From CALECP01 sp964389925 (GTDB taxonomy: Bacteria > Chloroflexota > Anaerolineae > Promineifilales > Promineifilaceae): a DNA stretch of 64,000 nt. Positions 1 to 11,223 of the stretch are shown piece by piece; the stretch's first letter is position 1; every line of letters begins with the position of its first letter. The DNA lies in assembly GCA_964389925.1 (NCBI GenBank), contig CAYMGE010000020.1, positions 1 to 64,000 on the forward strand, written 5' to 3'. Below the pieces are notes generated by a model. The model saw only the letters and a list, made by a program, of their open reading frames with translations, was not told the DNA's origin and searched no databases. A program made the position numbers and the translations under genes.

Positions 1-40
1 AGGTAGCCGTAGCGGAAGCTGCGGCTGGATCACCTCCTTT
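1..40 (+). rRNA. rrs: 16S ribosomal RNA, 3' end (partial)
   Basis: The window opens inside the highly conserved 3' tail of 16S rRNA. The sequence runs through the helix-45 region and ends with GGATCACCTCCTTT, which holds the anti-Shine-Dalgarno CCTCC. Only the last 40 or so bases are present; the rest lies upstream of the window. It is followed by a spacer, two tRNAs, 23S and 5S, the usual bacterial rRNA operon order. Confidence 0.97.
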
Positions 41-145
41 AAAGAAATCGTTTTGACCGCGAGGTTGAAACAAAGCGAAGATTGCAGAATGGTCGGGCTG
101 TTTCTATCACTCCTCAGCTATCAATGTGATACTGAGTACCGTCAA

Positions 146-219
146 GGGCTTGTAGCTCAGCTGGTTAGAGCGCACCTCTGATAAGGGTGAGGTCCCTGGT
201 TCGAGTCCAGGCAGGCCCA
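146..219 (+). tRNA. tRNA-Ile (anticodon GAT)
   Basis: Cloverleaf with acceptor arm GGGCTTG pairing CAGGCCC and discriminator A219. The D arm carries AGCTCAG..GGTTAGAGC, the anticodon loop CTGATAA holds GAT at 180-182, and the T arm contains GGTTCGAGTCC. The 3' CCA is not encoded. It lies in the 16S-23S spacer and would be processed from the rRNA precursor. Confidence 0.97.
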
Positions 220-238
220 TAGCTTGCAGAACTCAAAT

Positions 239-311
239 GGGGACATAGCTCAGTTGGGAGAGCACTACCTTTGCACGGTAGGGGTCAAGGGTTCGAGTCC
301 CTTTGTCTCCA
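239..311 (+). tRNA. tRNA-Ala (anticodon TGC)
   Basis: Cloverleaf with acceptor arm GGGGACA/TGTCTCC, discriminator A311, D arm AGCTCAGTTGGGAGAGC, anticodon TGC at 272-274 and T arm GGTTCGAGTCC. CCA is not encoded. Second tRNA of the standard Ile-Ala spacer pair, 19 bases after tRNA-Ile. Confidence 0.97.
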
Positions 312-314
312 CTA

Positions 315-335
315 CCGTAGGCGGTCAGCCTACGG
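315..335 (+). other. Hairpin after tRNA-Ala (rRNA spacer)
   Basis: Perfect 8-bp stem CCGTAGGC / GCCTACGG with a 5-nt loop, four bases past the tRNA-Ala 3' end. No T-run follows, so a processing or anti-termination role is likelier than termination. That role is inferred from position. Confidence 0.5.
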
Positions 336-347
336 GATCACAGCACA

Positions 348-367
348 TTAAGAACCAAATAGTTAAC
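348..367 (+). other. Pre-23S processing stem, left arm
   Basis: Bases 348-367 are the reverse complement of 3352-3370 with one extra C. The two arms bracket 23S rRNA and would form the long stem cut by RNase III during maturation. Pairing is seen directly; the RNase III role is known biology. Confidence 0.7.
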
Positions 368-465
368 TGATAATGCGAAAATTATACGCGATTGCAGAAA
401 TGCAGTTAGCGGATAACGCAAGCATGTAATAAACAAACGAGAATTTCAATTTCTCCGTATCATGT

Positions 466-3312
<2,847 letters not shown>

Positions 3313-3351
3313 CACTATGGTGCGGAGAAATTGGTATTTTGGTTTGTTTGA

Positions 3352-3370
3352 GTTAACTATTTGTTCTTAA
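3352..3370 (+). other. Pre-23S processing stem, right arm
   Basis: Complement of 348-367 (GTTAACTATTTGTTCTTAA). Together the arms enclose 23S rRNA and exclude both tRNAs and 5S. Confidence 0.7.
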
Positions 3371-3414
3371 AGCTATCACGTCATAAATTGGCGTTTTAAC
3401 AAAAAAGTTCATTT

Positions 3415-3530
3415 CTTGGTGATTTGAGCGACGAGGGTCCACCCAGTTCCATCCCGAACCTGGTAGTTAAGCTCGTTAGCGCCGATGGTACTTGGAGGGT
3501 AGCTTCCTGGGAGAGTAGGTCATTGCCAAG
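3415..3530 (+). rRNA. rrf: 5S ribosomal RNA
   Basis: About 116 nt closed by the terminal stem CTTGGTGAT / ATTGCCAAG. The internal landmark CCCATCCCGAACC-like loop (CCATCCCGAACCTGG) is at about 3449-3464. It follows the 23S processing arm, completing the operon. Confidence 0.93.
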
Positions 3531-3561
3531 TTAAAACTTTTTCACATAAGTGTGAGCGAGA

Positions 3562-3615
3562 TGGCTCACCTCTGGCTTCATTTGTTTGAGAGCAGAGGTG
3601 AGCTATTTCTGTTTT
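3562..3615 (+). terminator. rRNA operon terminator hairpin
   Basis: Perfect 11-bp stem GCTCACCTCTG (3564-3574) / CAGAGGTGAGC (3593-3603) with an 18-nt loop, followed by TATTTCTGTTTT. It lies 34 bases after 5S and only about 20 bases before the next start codon, so the downstream peroxidase start sits right behind it. Confidence 0.8.
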
Positions 3616-3623
3616 AGCTGAAC

Positions 3624-4826
3624 ATGAGCCGACACAACTGTCTTGGAATACTAATCGTCTTGCTTTCCTTATTGGGTGCAACCGCGGCTGTGGCACAGCA
3701 CAATACAAGCAGTCTGATGCCAAATTTACCATCTCAACTACATAACTATGCTGACTTAACACTGCCAGTCCATTTGCACTTTGTGAATGATAATATTCCC
3801 GTGGGTAATCCAATCACAAATGAAGGAGCAACATTAGGGCGTGTTTTATTTTATGACACACGCCTGTCTGCCAATGATAGGATTGCTTGTGCCTCTTGTC
3901 ATTTACAGGCATTGGGCTTTTCTGATCCCAATAAGGTAAGTGTCGGCTTTGAAGGTGGTAGAACTCGTCGTAACTCAATGGGCTTGGCAAATGCACGCTT
4001 TATTCAAGGCGATCTTTTTTTCTGGGATACACGCGCTCCTTCACTGGAGGAATTAGTTTTAGAACCAATTCAAGATCCCATTGAAATGGGCAGCTCGCTT
4101 CCTGCTCTAATTGCTGAGTTAGAAGCACAAACATTTTATCCTCCGCTGTTTGAAGCAGCATTTGGTACACCTGAGATTACTGAAGAGCGCATTGCGAAGT
4201 CGATTGCACAATTTATGCGCTCGCTGGTCTCATATCAGTCAAAGTTTGATCAAGGCTACCCTATTGATTTTGCTAACTTTACATCGCAGGAACGGTTGGG
4301 GTTAGATTTATTTCAGGGTCGTCGTCTAGGATGTAATATTTGCCACATCACTGACACTCAAGTTTTGAATGAGGCGCTCAATAATGGATTAGACCTTGTT
4401 TATGAAGATAACGGGTTGGGTGAGATCACGGGAAATCGCGGCGATGATGGCAAATTTAAGCCACCCTCGCTACGAAATGTTGAGTTGACTGCGCCGTACA
4501 TGCACGATGGACGTTTTAATACATTGGAGGAGGTTATTGAGCATTACAGTTCAGGGGTGAGAGCGCATCCCAATCGTAGCCCATTTGTGCCGGTTGGTGG
4601 TTTTCGTTTGTCTGAACAAGAGAAAGCGGCACTCGTTGCCTTTTTGAAGACTTTGACAGATGAGGAATTTTTGCGAGATGTGAGATTTTCCGATCCGTTT
4701 CTGCAAGAGTCGGCCGTTGAAGTGAAATCAGCCAGCACAATAACTAATTCCCCACTCCCGTTCGTTGTTTTTCTTACACTTTTTACGTTGCCAATGCTCG
4801 TCTATTATTCACGCCGAAAATGCTAA
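3624..4826 (+). CDS. Di-haem cytochrome c peroxidase (MauG/CcpA family)
   Basis: 400 aa, exported. An N-terminal signal segment (about residues 7-24, ending AVAQ) is followed by two c-type haem sites, CASCH at 89-93 and CNICH at 237-241, the spacing expected for the two haem domains of bacterial cytochrome c peroxidases. The conserved GRVLFYDTRLS and MHDGRFNTLEEVIEHY segments fit the family. Such enzymes reduce H2O2 with electrons from small cytochromes, while MauG relatives oxidise protein residues; the substrate here cannot be told. A C-terminal hydrophobic segment (about 376-396) ending YYSRRKC suggests membrane anchoring, unlike soluble periplasmic peroxidases. No Shine-Dalgarno is visible before the ATG, which directly follows the rRNA terminator hairpin. 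Confidence 0.88.
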   Translation: MSRHNCLGILIVLLSLLGATAAVAQHNTSSLMPNLPSQLHNYADLTLPVHLHFVNDNIPVGNPITNEGATLGRVLFYDTRLSANDRIACASCHLQALGFSDPNKVSVGFEGGRTRRNSMGLANARFIQGDLFFWDTRAPSLEELVLEPIQDPIEMGSSLPALIAELEAQTFYPPLFEAAFGTPEITEERIAKSIAQFMRSLVSYQSKFDQGYPIDFANFTSQERLGLDLFQGRRLGCNICHITDTQVLNEALNNGLDLVYEDNGLGEITGNRGDDGKFKPPSLRNVELTAPYMHDGRFNTLEEVIEHYSSGVRAHPNRSPFVPVGGFRLSEQEKAALVAFLKTLTDEEFLRDVRFSDPFLQESAVEVKSASTITNSPLPFVVFLTLFTLPMLVYYSRRKC

Positions 4827-4858
4827 CCTGCTAGATTTAGCAAGATGATAACTTACGT

Positions 4859-5890
4859 TCACACCATCATAGGCCATGTGTCTGACAGTCGATAGCCTAA
4901 TGGGTAGGGATCGTCTGGATCGCACATTAGCTGCTGTGTTCCCGTTATCCACGCTCGGCCGCGTACCGTTGGCACAACAGCAAGTTTATTGCCAACAATT
5001 GTTTCACGCAGGATTCGACAGTGGAATTGGGAGTTTATGATTGATCTGCCGATAAACTGCTCTCCAATCGCCATCTCCCCCCGTGCGTATAATATCGCCA
5101 TGCGTGCTGAACAACCTGTGCCTGTTGGTGATCTGTCTAACTTGCCCGGATCGATCACGCTTGTACTCTTCGCTGTCAGTATTCCGTTTACTCGCTCAAC
5201 GGGCAGCGCAATCTGACAAAATGAGATGTGTTGCCAGTCAGTATTTTCGGGATGAACAAAGCCAAGCTGTTCGTTTGCTGCTTTTGTGATCTTCACTCCC
5301 ATTGTTGCCAGATCACGCGCCTCGCTCGGCACAATTTCAAACCCTAGTTCTTGCGCTTTGACTACCACGAAACTATCTCCACCATAAGCAGTATCGACAA
5401 TCAGCGTTCCTACCCTAGGGACTTCTAATGTCACGTCCAACTGCGCCGCAAATGATGGCACATTCTCGATCTCGACGCTCTGTGCTTTCCCATGCTCGCA
5501 GAACGCACGCACATGCACCAACCCACCCGGTGCTTCCATATAAAACGCTGTCTCTGGTTCGACCATCCGAACCATCCCTGTGTCAAGCAGTACCGTCGCT
5601 GTGCAGATCGAATTTGATCCCGACATCGGTGGTGTATGCTCAGGCTCCATGATGATAAAACCATAGGCTGCACGTGGGTCTTTCGGCGGCACGAGCAAAA
5701 TGAAGTGTTTATAAACCCCGCCGCGTGGCTCATTTAGGACAAAACGTCGCAACGTCTTGTCCCGCGCGATAAACTGTGCCTGTTCCCAGAGTGTCGAACC
5801 CGGTGGAGGTGTAACACCGCCCACGATGACGTTTCCTACCTCCCCTTCTGCATGACAGTTGACAATGTGTATAATTTTATTTGTTCTCAT
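4859..5890 (-). CDS. Proline racemase / hydroxyproline epimerase-dehydratase family protein
   Basis: 343 aa, full length for the proline racemase superfamily (PF05544), which act on L-proline or hydroxyprolines through two opposed catalytic residues. The first active-site motif reads MSGSNSICTATVLLDTG where racemases have MCGHNSI, so the first Cys is Ser. The second reads DRSPTGTGCSARMA where racemases have DRSPCGTG, so the second Cys is Thr. A Thr in the second position is typical of trans-3-hydroxyproline dehydratases, and Ser in the first is known in some epimerases. Having both together argues against simple proline racemisation. Convergent with the peroxidase gene; no hydroxyproline catabolic genes are adjacent. 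Confidence 0.85.
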   Translation of the reverse strand: MRTNKIIHIVNCHAEGEVGNVIVGGVTPPPGSTLWEQAQFIARDKTLRRFVLNEPRGGVYKHFILLVPPKDPRAAYGFIIMEPEHTPPMSGSNSICTATVLLDTGMVRMVEPETAFYMEAPGGLVHVRAFCEHGKAQSVEIENVPSFAAQLDVTLEVPRVGTLIVDTAYGGDSFVVVKAQELGFEIVPSEARDLATMGVKITKAANEQLGFVHPENTDWQHISFCQIALPVERVNGILTAKSTSVIDPGKLDRSPTGTGCSARMAILYARGEMAIGEQFIGRSIINSQFHCRILRETIVGNKLAVVPTVRGRAWITGTQQLMCDPDDPYPLGYRLSDTWPMMV

Positions 5891-5997
5891 AGCAATTCCG
5901 AGCCATATATGTCGTAAGTTTTATGTAACATCATTTGCGTAAGTAACGCTCGTCTCATCTTGTCTAGTGTAACGAACAAGCTTAATGGAGAAAACAG

Positions 5998-6552
5998 ATG
6001 AAACGCAATGGATTGATAATTGGAATAGTTGCACTGCTCATAATCGCCCCGCTCGCTTGGTGGCTTGGCTCCCCACTTTTTATTGATAATGCGGTGTCGG
6101 AAGGGGATCCGTTTGCAGTAAGTGAGGTGGTTGAAGAAGACTCGGCCGATCCCACCCCCACACTCATTGCTGACCCAACATCTATGCCCGCAACAGATAG
6201 TGACTCGGCCGAAGTAATGACACTTGCCAGCGGTATGTTCACTAATGCCGACCGCGCACATCAAGGCTCAGGCACAGCCACAGTCTTGCAGCAAGGCGAC
6301 CGCCGTGTGTTGCGTTTTACCGACTTCGAGGTGACAAATGGGCCTGACTTGCATGTTTACCTTGTCAAAGATATCAACGGTCGCTCAGTGCAAGAGTTTG
6401 ATGGGTTTGTTGACTTGGGTAGCTTGAAAGGCAATATCGGTGAGCAGAATTATGATATTCCGGCCGATGTTAATCTCTCCGAATACGGTGGCATCATTAT
6501 CTACTGTCAACCGTTTCACGTTACCTTTTCAATTGCTGAATTCACCCCCTAA
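5998..6552 (+). CDS. DM13-domain membrane-anchored protein
   Basis: 184 aa. An N-terminal transmembrane or signal-anchor helix (about 6-27) is followed by an acidic Asp/Thr/Pro linker (about 35-70) and a DM13 domain (about 75-184). DM13 hallmarks seen are the GSGTATVLQQGDRRVLRF strand pair, GPDLHVYLV, DLGSLKGNIGEQNYDIP, the conserved Cys of IIIYCQPF and the final VTFSIAEF. DM13 is predicted to bind a redox cofactor or metal at the conserved Cys; its function in bacteria is not settled. GGAG at 5987-5990, 7 bases before ATG, supports the start. Confidence 0.85.
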   Translation: MKRNGLIIGIVALLIIAPLAWWLGSPLFIDNAVSEGDPFAVSEVVEEDSADPTPTLIADPTSMPATDSDSAEVMTLASGMFTNADRAHQGSGTATVLQQGDRRVLRFTDFEVTNGPDLHVYLVKDINGRSVQEFDGFVDLGSLKGNIGEQNYDIPADVNLSEYGGIIIYCQPFHVTFSIAEFTP

Positions 6553-6566
6553 CGACAAACGAACTT

Positions 6567-7202
6567 TTAGGGAACACAGACACTCTTTTGAAGAACGAGA
6601 TAGGCCGCTTCTGCGTTTTGCCCTGTAATATAAGACTGGCGCGTGATTGATTGAATCGTAACCGCGCCAGTTTGTTCATGGGCCTGTGCTTGCAGAAGAA
6701 GATCGCTGTCGAAGTACTCAAAGCGACTGCTAATAGTGATGATGCCGTTCGGCTTAAGGATGCGAAGCAACTCGGTCAGAAAAATCTCACCGATATATGA
6801 ACGATAAACCCCAATGCAGATGATTCCGTTGTAGGTTGCATCGGGAAAAGGGAGAGGTTGCCGAAAATCAAGTTGGTGCAAATTCGCATAGTGACCCGAC
6901 TTTCTAGCTTGGGCAAGCATATCGGCCGAAAAATCCGCCCCATCAATTTGCTCATATCCTCGCTCAACCAACCCTCTGCCCACCAACCCCGTCCCACACC
7001 CCGCATCGAAGATCAACCCAGTCGGCATCTTCAACGCCTCATGAAGAAGGTTTGCGCCAATTTGCGGTGCGACATAGCCAAAATTAGCGAGATCGCTATC
7101 ATACGTTTCTGACCACTCTTTGTATGCCTGTTGGATCGAGGGTGCATCTTTGGCGGCGATGATTCGGCCGATAATGTCGTTTAACCGTTCGGAATGCTGC
7201 AT
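6567..7202 (-). CDS. Class I SAM-dependent methyltransferase
   Basis: 211 aa. Motif I is LIFDAGCGTGLVGRGL (about residue 62 on), motif II QIDGADFSADMLAQA, motif III/IV TYNGIICIGVY, with RILKPNGIITI after it, the usual Rossmann-fold layout. The N-terminal YKEWSETYDSDLANFGY resembles the Williams-Beuren/UbiE-like group acting on small molecules; the substrate is unknown. AGGAG just upstream of the ATG supports the start. Convergent with the DM13 gene, 14 bases apart, and divergent from the acyl-CoA ligase. Confidence 0.85.
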   Translation of the reverse strand: MQHSERLNDIIGRIIAAKDAPSIQQAYKEWSETYDSDLANFGYVAPQIGANLLHEALKMPTGLIFDAGCGTGLVGRGLVERGYEQIDGADFSADMLAQARKSGHYANLHQLDFRQPLPFPDATYNGIICIGVYRSYIGEIFLTELLRILKPNGIITISSRFEYFDSDLLLQAQAHEQTGAVTIQSITRQSYITGQNAEAAYLVLQKSVCVP

Positions 7203-7358
7203 GATTATTTGCTCCTATTTTTTGCAAATATAACGAGAATGGGAAGGGTTGCAAGTTGTGCGTGGCAAGGTGAAGAAGTTCCCTTACAATTCGGTGTAAT
7301 ACAAAGATGCGTCACAAGACATCCTTACAAAATAATCTGCCATCTGGAGAAAGCAAAG

Positions 7359-8936
7359 ATGAACAAGCCTGTCAACCGTACAGAACTCACCCCGGTTTCC
7401 TTTTTACGTCGCACCGCCGCCATTTATCCCGATAAAACGGCCGTTATCTATGGCGAAACGCGCCGCAACTACCGTGAATTTGAAGCACGCTGCAATCAAC
7501 TTGCCAATGGCCTGCGTGCCGCTGGAATGCAAAAAAATGATCGCGTCGCTTTTCTTGCGCCAAACATTCCGCCGCTACTCGAAGCTCATTTTGGCGTGCC
7601 GATGGCAGGGGGGATATTGGTTGCAATCAACACGCGCCTGAGTGGGGCGGAGATTGCGTTTATTTTGGAACATTCGGGCGCGACCTTTCTATTTGTTGAT
7701 GATGAGTTAGCTCCGCGCTTGGAAGGGCAGGATTTAGGAGAGATAAAAACTATACGAATTGCGGACTCCAGCGATGAGGATGATCCGTATGAGATATTTT
7801 TGGGGGAACATTCGGCCGAAAATCCCACCACATGGCTTGACACAGAAGATGATCCCATCACCATCAACTACACAAGTGGCACAACAGGCAATCCCAAAGG
7901 CGTGATGTACACGCATCGCGGCGCATGGATGACAGCGACAGGTGAAGTGATCGAGAGTGGCCTCAATCGCCACTCTGTGTATTTGTGGACGCTGCCTATG
8001 TTCCATTGCAATGGCTGGGGCTACAACTGGGCCGTGACGATGGTTGCTGGCACACACGTTTGTCTACGTTCGCTCGACTATGGCCTCATCTGGAATCTGC
8101 TCAAGAACGAAGGGGTCACGCAGTATAATGGTGCGCCTGTTGTTAGCCTGATGCTGGTTAATCATCCCGATGCAGAAAAGTTGCCTCAACCTGTGCGAAC
8201 GATGATTGGCGGTGCGCCACCCTCTCCAACGCTGTTAGAGCAGATGACGGCCTTAAACCTATTGCCGATTCATGCTTATGGCCTCACCGAAACGTATGGG
8301 CCCTACTCGCTTTGTGCGTGGCACAACGAATGGGATAAACTTGCTATTGGTGACCAGGCCAACAAAATGGCGCGGCAAGGGGTGGCAAACGTTGTGTCGG
8401 AAGAGATGCGTGTTGTTGATCACAACATGCAAGATGTCCCGCAGGATGGCAAAACGATTGGTGAGGTTGTTATGCGTGGCAATCACGTCATGGCTGGCTA
8501 CTATAAAAATCCAGAGGCAACTGAAAAAGCGTTCACTGGCGGTTGGTTCCATTCTGGCGATTTGGCTGTACGACACGCTGATGGGTATGTCGAGCTAAAA
8601 GATCGCGCAAAAGACATCATTATCTCAGGTGGGGAAAACATCTCCACAATTGAAGTCGAGCAAACGATTGTGCGCCATCCAGCTGTGCTAGAATGCGCGG
8701 TTGTTGCAGTTCCGCATGAGAAGTGGGGCGAGCGGCCGAAAGCATTCGTGACCTTGCGCGAGGGAATTGAGCTATCAGAAACAGAAGTTATCGACTTTGT
8801 AAAGGAACGGTTGGCGCGTTTCAAAGCACCTGATACAGTCGAATTTGCGACTTTGCCAAAGACATCGACAGGTAAAGTGCAGAAATTTGTGTTGCGAAGT
8901 CAAGAGTGGGCGGATAAAGAGAAGGGCATCAACTGA
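7359..8936 (+). CDS. Acyl-CoA synthetase (AMP-forming), fatty-acid-CoA ligase type
   Basis: 525 aa from the ATG at 7359, preceded by GGAGA; an upstream in-frame start at 7194 would add 55 residues with no family match. Adenylate-forming motifs in order: YTSGTTGNPKGVMYTH (about 171) for ATP/phosphate binding, YGLTETYGPY (about 307), WFHSGDLAV (about 398), KDIIISGGENIS and the C-terminal catalytic Lys in KTSTGKVQKF (about 501). It activates a carboxylic acid to acyl-AMP, then acyl-CoA. Sequence style fits medium- or long-chain acyl or methylmercaptopropionate ligases; chain length cannot be assigned. Monocistronic by position. Confidence 0.9.
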   Translation: MNKPVNRTELTPVSFLRRTAAIYPDKTAVIYGETRRNYREFEARCNQLANGLRAAGMQKNDRVAFLAPNIPPLLEAHFGVPMAGGILVAINTRLSGAEIAFILEHSGATFLFVDDELAPRLEGQDLGEIKTIRIADSSDEDDPYEIFLGEHSAENPTTWLDTEDDPITINYTSGTTGNPKGVMYTHRGAWMTATGEVIESGLNRHSVYLWTLPMFHCNGWGYNWAVTMVAGTHVCLRSLDYGLIWNLLKNEGVTQYNGAPVVSLMLVNHPDAEKLPQPVRTMIGGAPPSPTLLEQMTALNLLPIHAYGLTETYGPYSLCAWHNEWDKLAIGDQANKMARQGVANVVSEEMRVVDHNMQDVPQDGKTIGEVVMRGNHVMAGYYKNPEATEKAFTGGWFHSGDLAVRHADGYVELKDRAKDIIISGGENISTIEVEQTIVRHPAVLECAVVAVPHEKWGERPKAFVTLREGIELSETEVIDFVKERLARFKAPDTVEFATLPKTSTGKVQKFVLRSQEWADKEKGIN

Positions 8937-9056
8937 AATGGGCGGACTTTTGAAGCATTTCGCAAGTTTTCCACAGATGGCAACATTTAGCACAATCATG
9001 CCTCCCCCACACAAGGCGCGTGCTGCCGCCCCTCTCTGCCTGAGGTAACTATGACT

Positions 9057-9092
9057 AATTGCGCTACGTGAGTGGTATAATTGCGCTAGGAG
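9057..9092 (+). promoter_or_regulatory. -10 box flanked by direct repeats, and RBS
   Basis: TATAAT at 9076-9081 precedes an AGGAG at 9088-9092 and the ATG at 9102. The 10-mer AATTGCGCTA occurs at 9057-9066 and 9079-9088, a 22-base period (two helix turns) that brackets the -10 box. This could be an operator for the next gene. No clear -35 is visible. Confidence 0.5.
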
Positions 9093-9101
9093 ACAACTAG
9101 A

Positions 9102-10442
9102 ATGAGACACTCGCGCCCAGAACAATTTCCTTCTTCGCCAAAATGGTCAAAAGGCACAAAGATGTTTGTTGCCGCATGGGTTGGTGTGTTTCTCGTCACG
9201 TTATTGTGGACGTTTTCACAGCTATTCGTGATGATCATTTTTGCGTTGGTGTTATCTTTGGTGGTTCGGCCGATGGTCGATTGGATCGACTCACGTTCCC
9301 CACGCATCCCCCGCCTCGTCACAACGCTCGTTATCTATTTAGGCCTGCTCGGTGGTCTATTCTCAATTCCGCTCTCAGCAACACCGAGTTTGGTACGACA
9401 AGTCACCACGCTAGTCAACAACTTCCCTGATCTCATTTCCCGTATCTTAGAGAATACAGTTTTGTTTCTCAGTCAGCCCATTGAGCTATTCGGTGGTCGC
9501 TATAGCATCCCTGTCAATCAAATCACAGTGACTGAGTTCCAGCAGCTTGCCGGCAACCTCGTCTCGCTGCTTGGCGCATCTGCCACCTCGCTTAGTGGTG
9601 TTGTTAGCAACTTGGCGACACTGACTGTCGGATTTTTAAGCCGTACTGTCTTTGTACTCTTTCTCGCCTTCTGGTTTACGAAGGATGGACATTTAGCGGC
9701 CGATGCGCTGATTCGTGCTGCGCCAGAGGGGTATCATGAAGATTTGCAGTATGTTCTCGGCCGAATCGGTCTCATCTGGGGCGCATTTCTACGCGGACAG
9801 TTAACACTCATGGTCGTCATGGGAACAGTCGTTTTTATCGTCACCTCGATTCTTGGCTTACCTAACCCTGTTGCGCTGGGTGTATTCGCCGGTTTTGCAG
9901 AGCTTGTGCCAATCGCTGGGCCGATTCTAGCCGCCATTCCCGCCATCTTACTCGCCTATTTTCAGTCGGATGCAAGTTGGTTAGGTGGACTGCTCAATCC
10001 ATTTTGGTTTATGCTTATTGTCGGTGGCTCATATTGGCTGTTACAACAGTTTGAAAACTATCTCTTAGTTCCACGTATTATGGGACATCAGCTAAACTTG
10101 CATCCAGCCGTCGTGTTCGTGGCGGCATTGGCTGGCTATCAATTGGCTGGTGTGCTTGGCATCTTGCTCGCTTCGCCAACGCTAGCGACGATTCGCCTCT
10201 TTTTCCGCTTTATCAATGGCAAAATGTTTGATACACCGATCTTGTTTGAGGGCGAGTATCGACTTGTCGAAGGGACGATTGAAGCGGACACGGTTCAAAT
10301 TTATATTGACGAAATTAACATTGAGGAAAGTGATCCTCAAAGGAATACTGAATGGTCGAACAAAACACACTTGCCGAAACACAATCCTTCCTCGTCTGGA
10401 CAACCGCCGACGACGGAGAATTCGCCTACCACATTGAATTAG
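9102..10442 (+). CDS. AI-2E family transporter-like membrane protein
   Basis: 446 aa with about seven or eight hydrophobic segments: a pair near residues 22-60 and 77-100, then a cluster from about 165 to 360. Family-typical motifs include FWFTKDG (about 187) and the GLPNPVALGVFAGFAELVPIAGPILAAIP region, read here in shorter pieces (GFAELVPIAGPIL). The AI-2E/PerM family includes predicted exporters and Na+/H+ antiporters; transport of autoinducer-2 is shown for few members. The hydrophilic C-terminal tail (about 385-446) is Asn/Ser/Thr-rich and overlaps a small gene in another frame. Confidence 0.88.
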   Translation: MRHSRPEQFPSSPKWSKGTKMFVAAWVGVFLVTLLWTFSQLFVMIIFALVLSLVVRPMVDWIDSRSPRIPRLVTTLVIYLGLLGGLFSIPLSATPSLVRQVTTLVNNFPDLISRILENTVLFLSQPIELFGGRYSIPVNQITVTEFQQLAGNLVSLLGASATSLSGVVSNLATLTVGFLSRTVFVLFLAFWFTKDGHLAADALIRAAPEGYHEDLQYVLGRIGLIWGAFLRGQLTLMVVMGTVVFIVTSILGLPNPVALGVFAGFAELVPIAGPILAAIPAILLAYFQSDASWLGGLLNPFWFMLIVGGSYWLLQQFENYLLVPRIMGHQLNLHPAVVFVAALAGYQLAGVLGILLASPTLATIRLFFRFINGKMFDTPILFEGEYRLVEGTIEADTVQIYIDEINIEESDPQRNTEWSNKTHLPKHNPSSSGQPPTTENSPTTLN

Positions 10443-10522
10443 GCGGTGTCTCACTACATCTCAATGCTGAAGAGTGGGATGAGCTGGTCGCGCTGATTCG
10501 AGAGGCTGACAACAATCAGTAA
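10352..10522 (+). CDS. Small conserved-looking protein, 56 aa, overlapping the AI-2E gene
   Basis: An open frame from ATG 10352 to TAA 10520-10522, the first 91 bases of which overlap the 3' end of the AI-2E gene in another frame. AAAGGA about 9 bases upstream could serve as RBS. The translation has a compact, protein-like pattern: FLVWTTADDGEFAYHIELGG, then VSLHLNAEEWDELVALIREA, i.e. short beta strands followed by an amphipathic helix. It ends 14 bases before radC and fits tightly into an AI-2E/small protein/radC run. I do not recognise a named family. Confidence 0.6.
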   Translation: MVEQNTLAETQSFLVWTTADDGEFAYHIELGGVSLHLNAEEWDELVALIREADNNQ

Positions 10523-10536
10523 GCAGAGTTGCTATT

Positions 10537-11223
10537 ATGGGCAATATCAACATGCACGATATGCCTGTCGGCGAACGCCCTTACGAGCGTCTCGCGCAGG
10601 TGGGGGAACATGGGTTGAGTTCGGCCGAACTCCTCGCCATCGTCCTTCGCCGCGGAATGCCCGGACAAAGCGTGACGGAACTTGCCAATGATGTCCTGTC
10701 TACCTTTGGTGGCATCACAGGAATTGCCAAAGCAACACGCCACGAGTTGCAGCAGGTTAGGGGGATCGGCCCTGCCAAAGCCATGGAGATCAAGGCGGCA
10801 CTTGAGTTAGGTCGGCGGCTGCTCGCAACCGCACCACATGAACGTCCGCAAATCAAGGCTCCGGCCGATGCGGCTAATTTGTTGATGTCGGAGATGGCCT
10901 TCTTAGACCAAGAGCAACTGCGCGTGTTGCTGCTCGACACAAAACATTGTGTACAGAAGATCACCACCGTTTATATTGGCAGCTTGAACATGGCACTTGT
11001 GCGTGTGGGTGAGATTTTCCGAGATGCGCTCAAAGTAAATGCCCAGAGCATCGTCTTGGCACACAACCATCCGTCAGGCGATCCAACCCCATCTGGCGCA
11101 GATGTGCGGATGACAAAGCAGGTTGTTGAGGCTGGCAAATTGCTTGACATTGAGGTGTTAGATCACGTGATCATCGGCCGCAACAAATTCGTCTCGCTCA
11201 AAGAGCTAGGCTTGGGGTTCTAG
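10537..11223 (+). CDS. radC: RadC family JAB-type protein
   Basis: 228 aa, usual length. The N-terminal helix-hairpin-helix region contains LQQVRGIGPAKAMEIKAALE (about 65-85), followed by an MPN/JAB domain with the metal motif HNHPSGDPTPSGADV (about 176-190). RadC was once linked to DNA repair, but its biochemical role is unresolved; JAB homologues are metallopeptidases. Start could be ATG 10537 or 10552; no strong SD is visible. Convergent with the next gene with a 4-base overlap of stop codons. Confidence 0.92.
   Translation: MGNINMHDMPVGERPYERLAQVGEHGLSSAELLAIVLRRGMPGQSVTELANDVLSTFGGITGIAKATRHELQQVRGIGPAKAMEIKAALELGRRLLATAPHERPQIKAPADAANLLMSEMAFLDQEQLRVLLLDTKHCVQKITTVYIGSLNMALVRVGEIFRDALKVNAQSIVLAHNHPSGDPTPSGADVRMTKQVVEAGKLLDIEVLDHVIIGRNKFVSLKELGLGF

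Noticed and set aside
7194..7358. N-terminal extension of the acyl-CoA ligase
   Set aside because: The added 55 residues match no ligase, overlap the divergent methyltransferase start, and a good ribosome site precedes ATG 7359.
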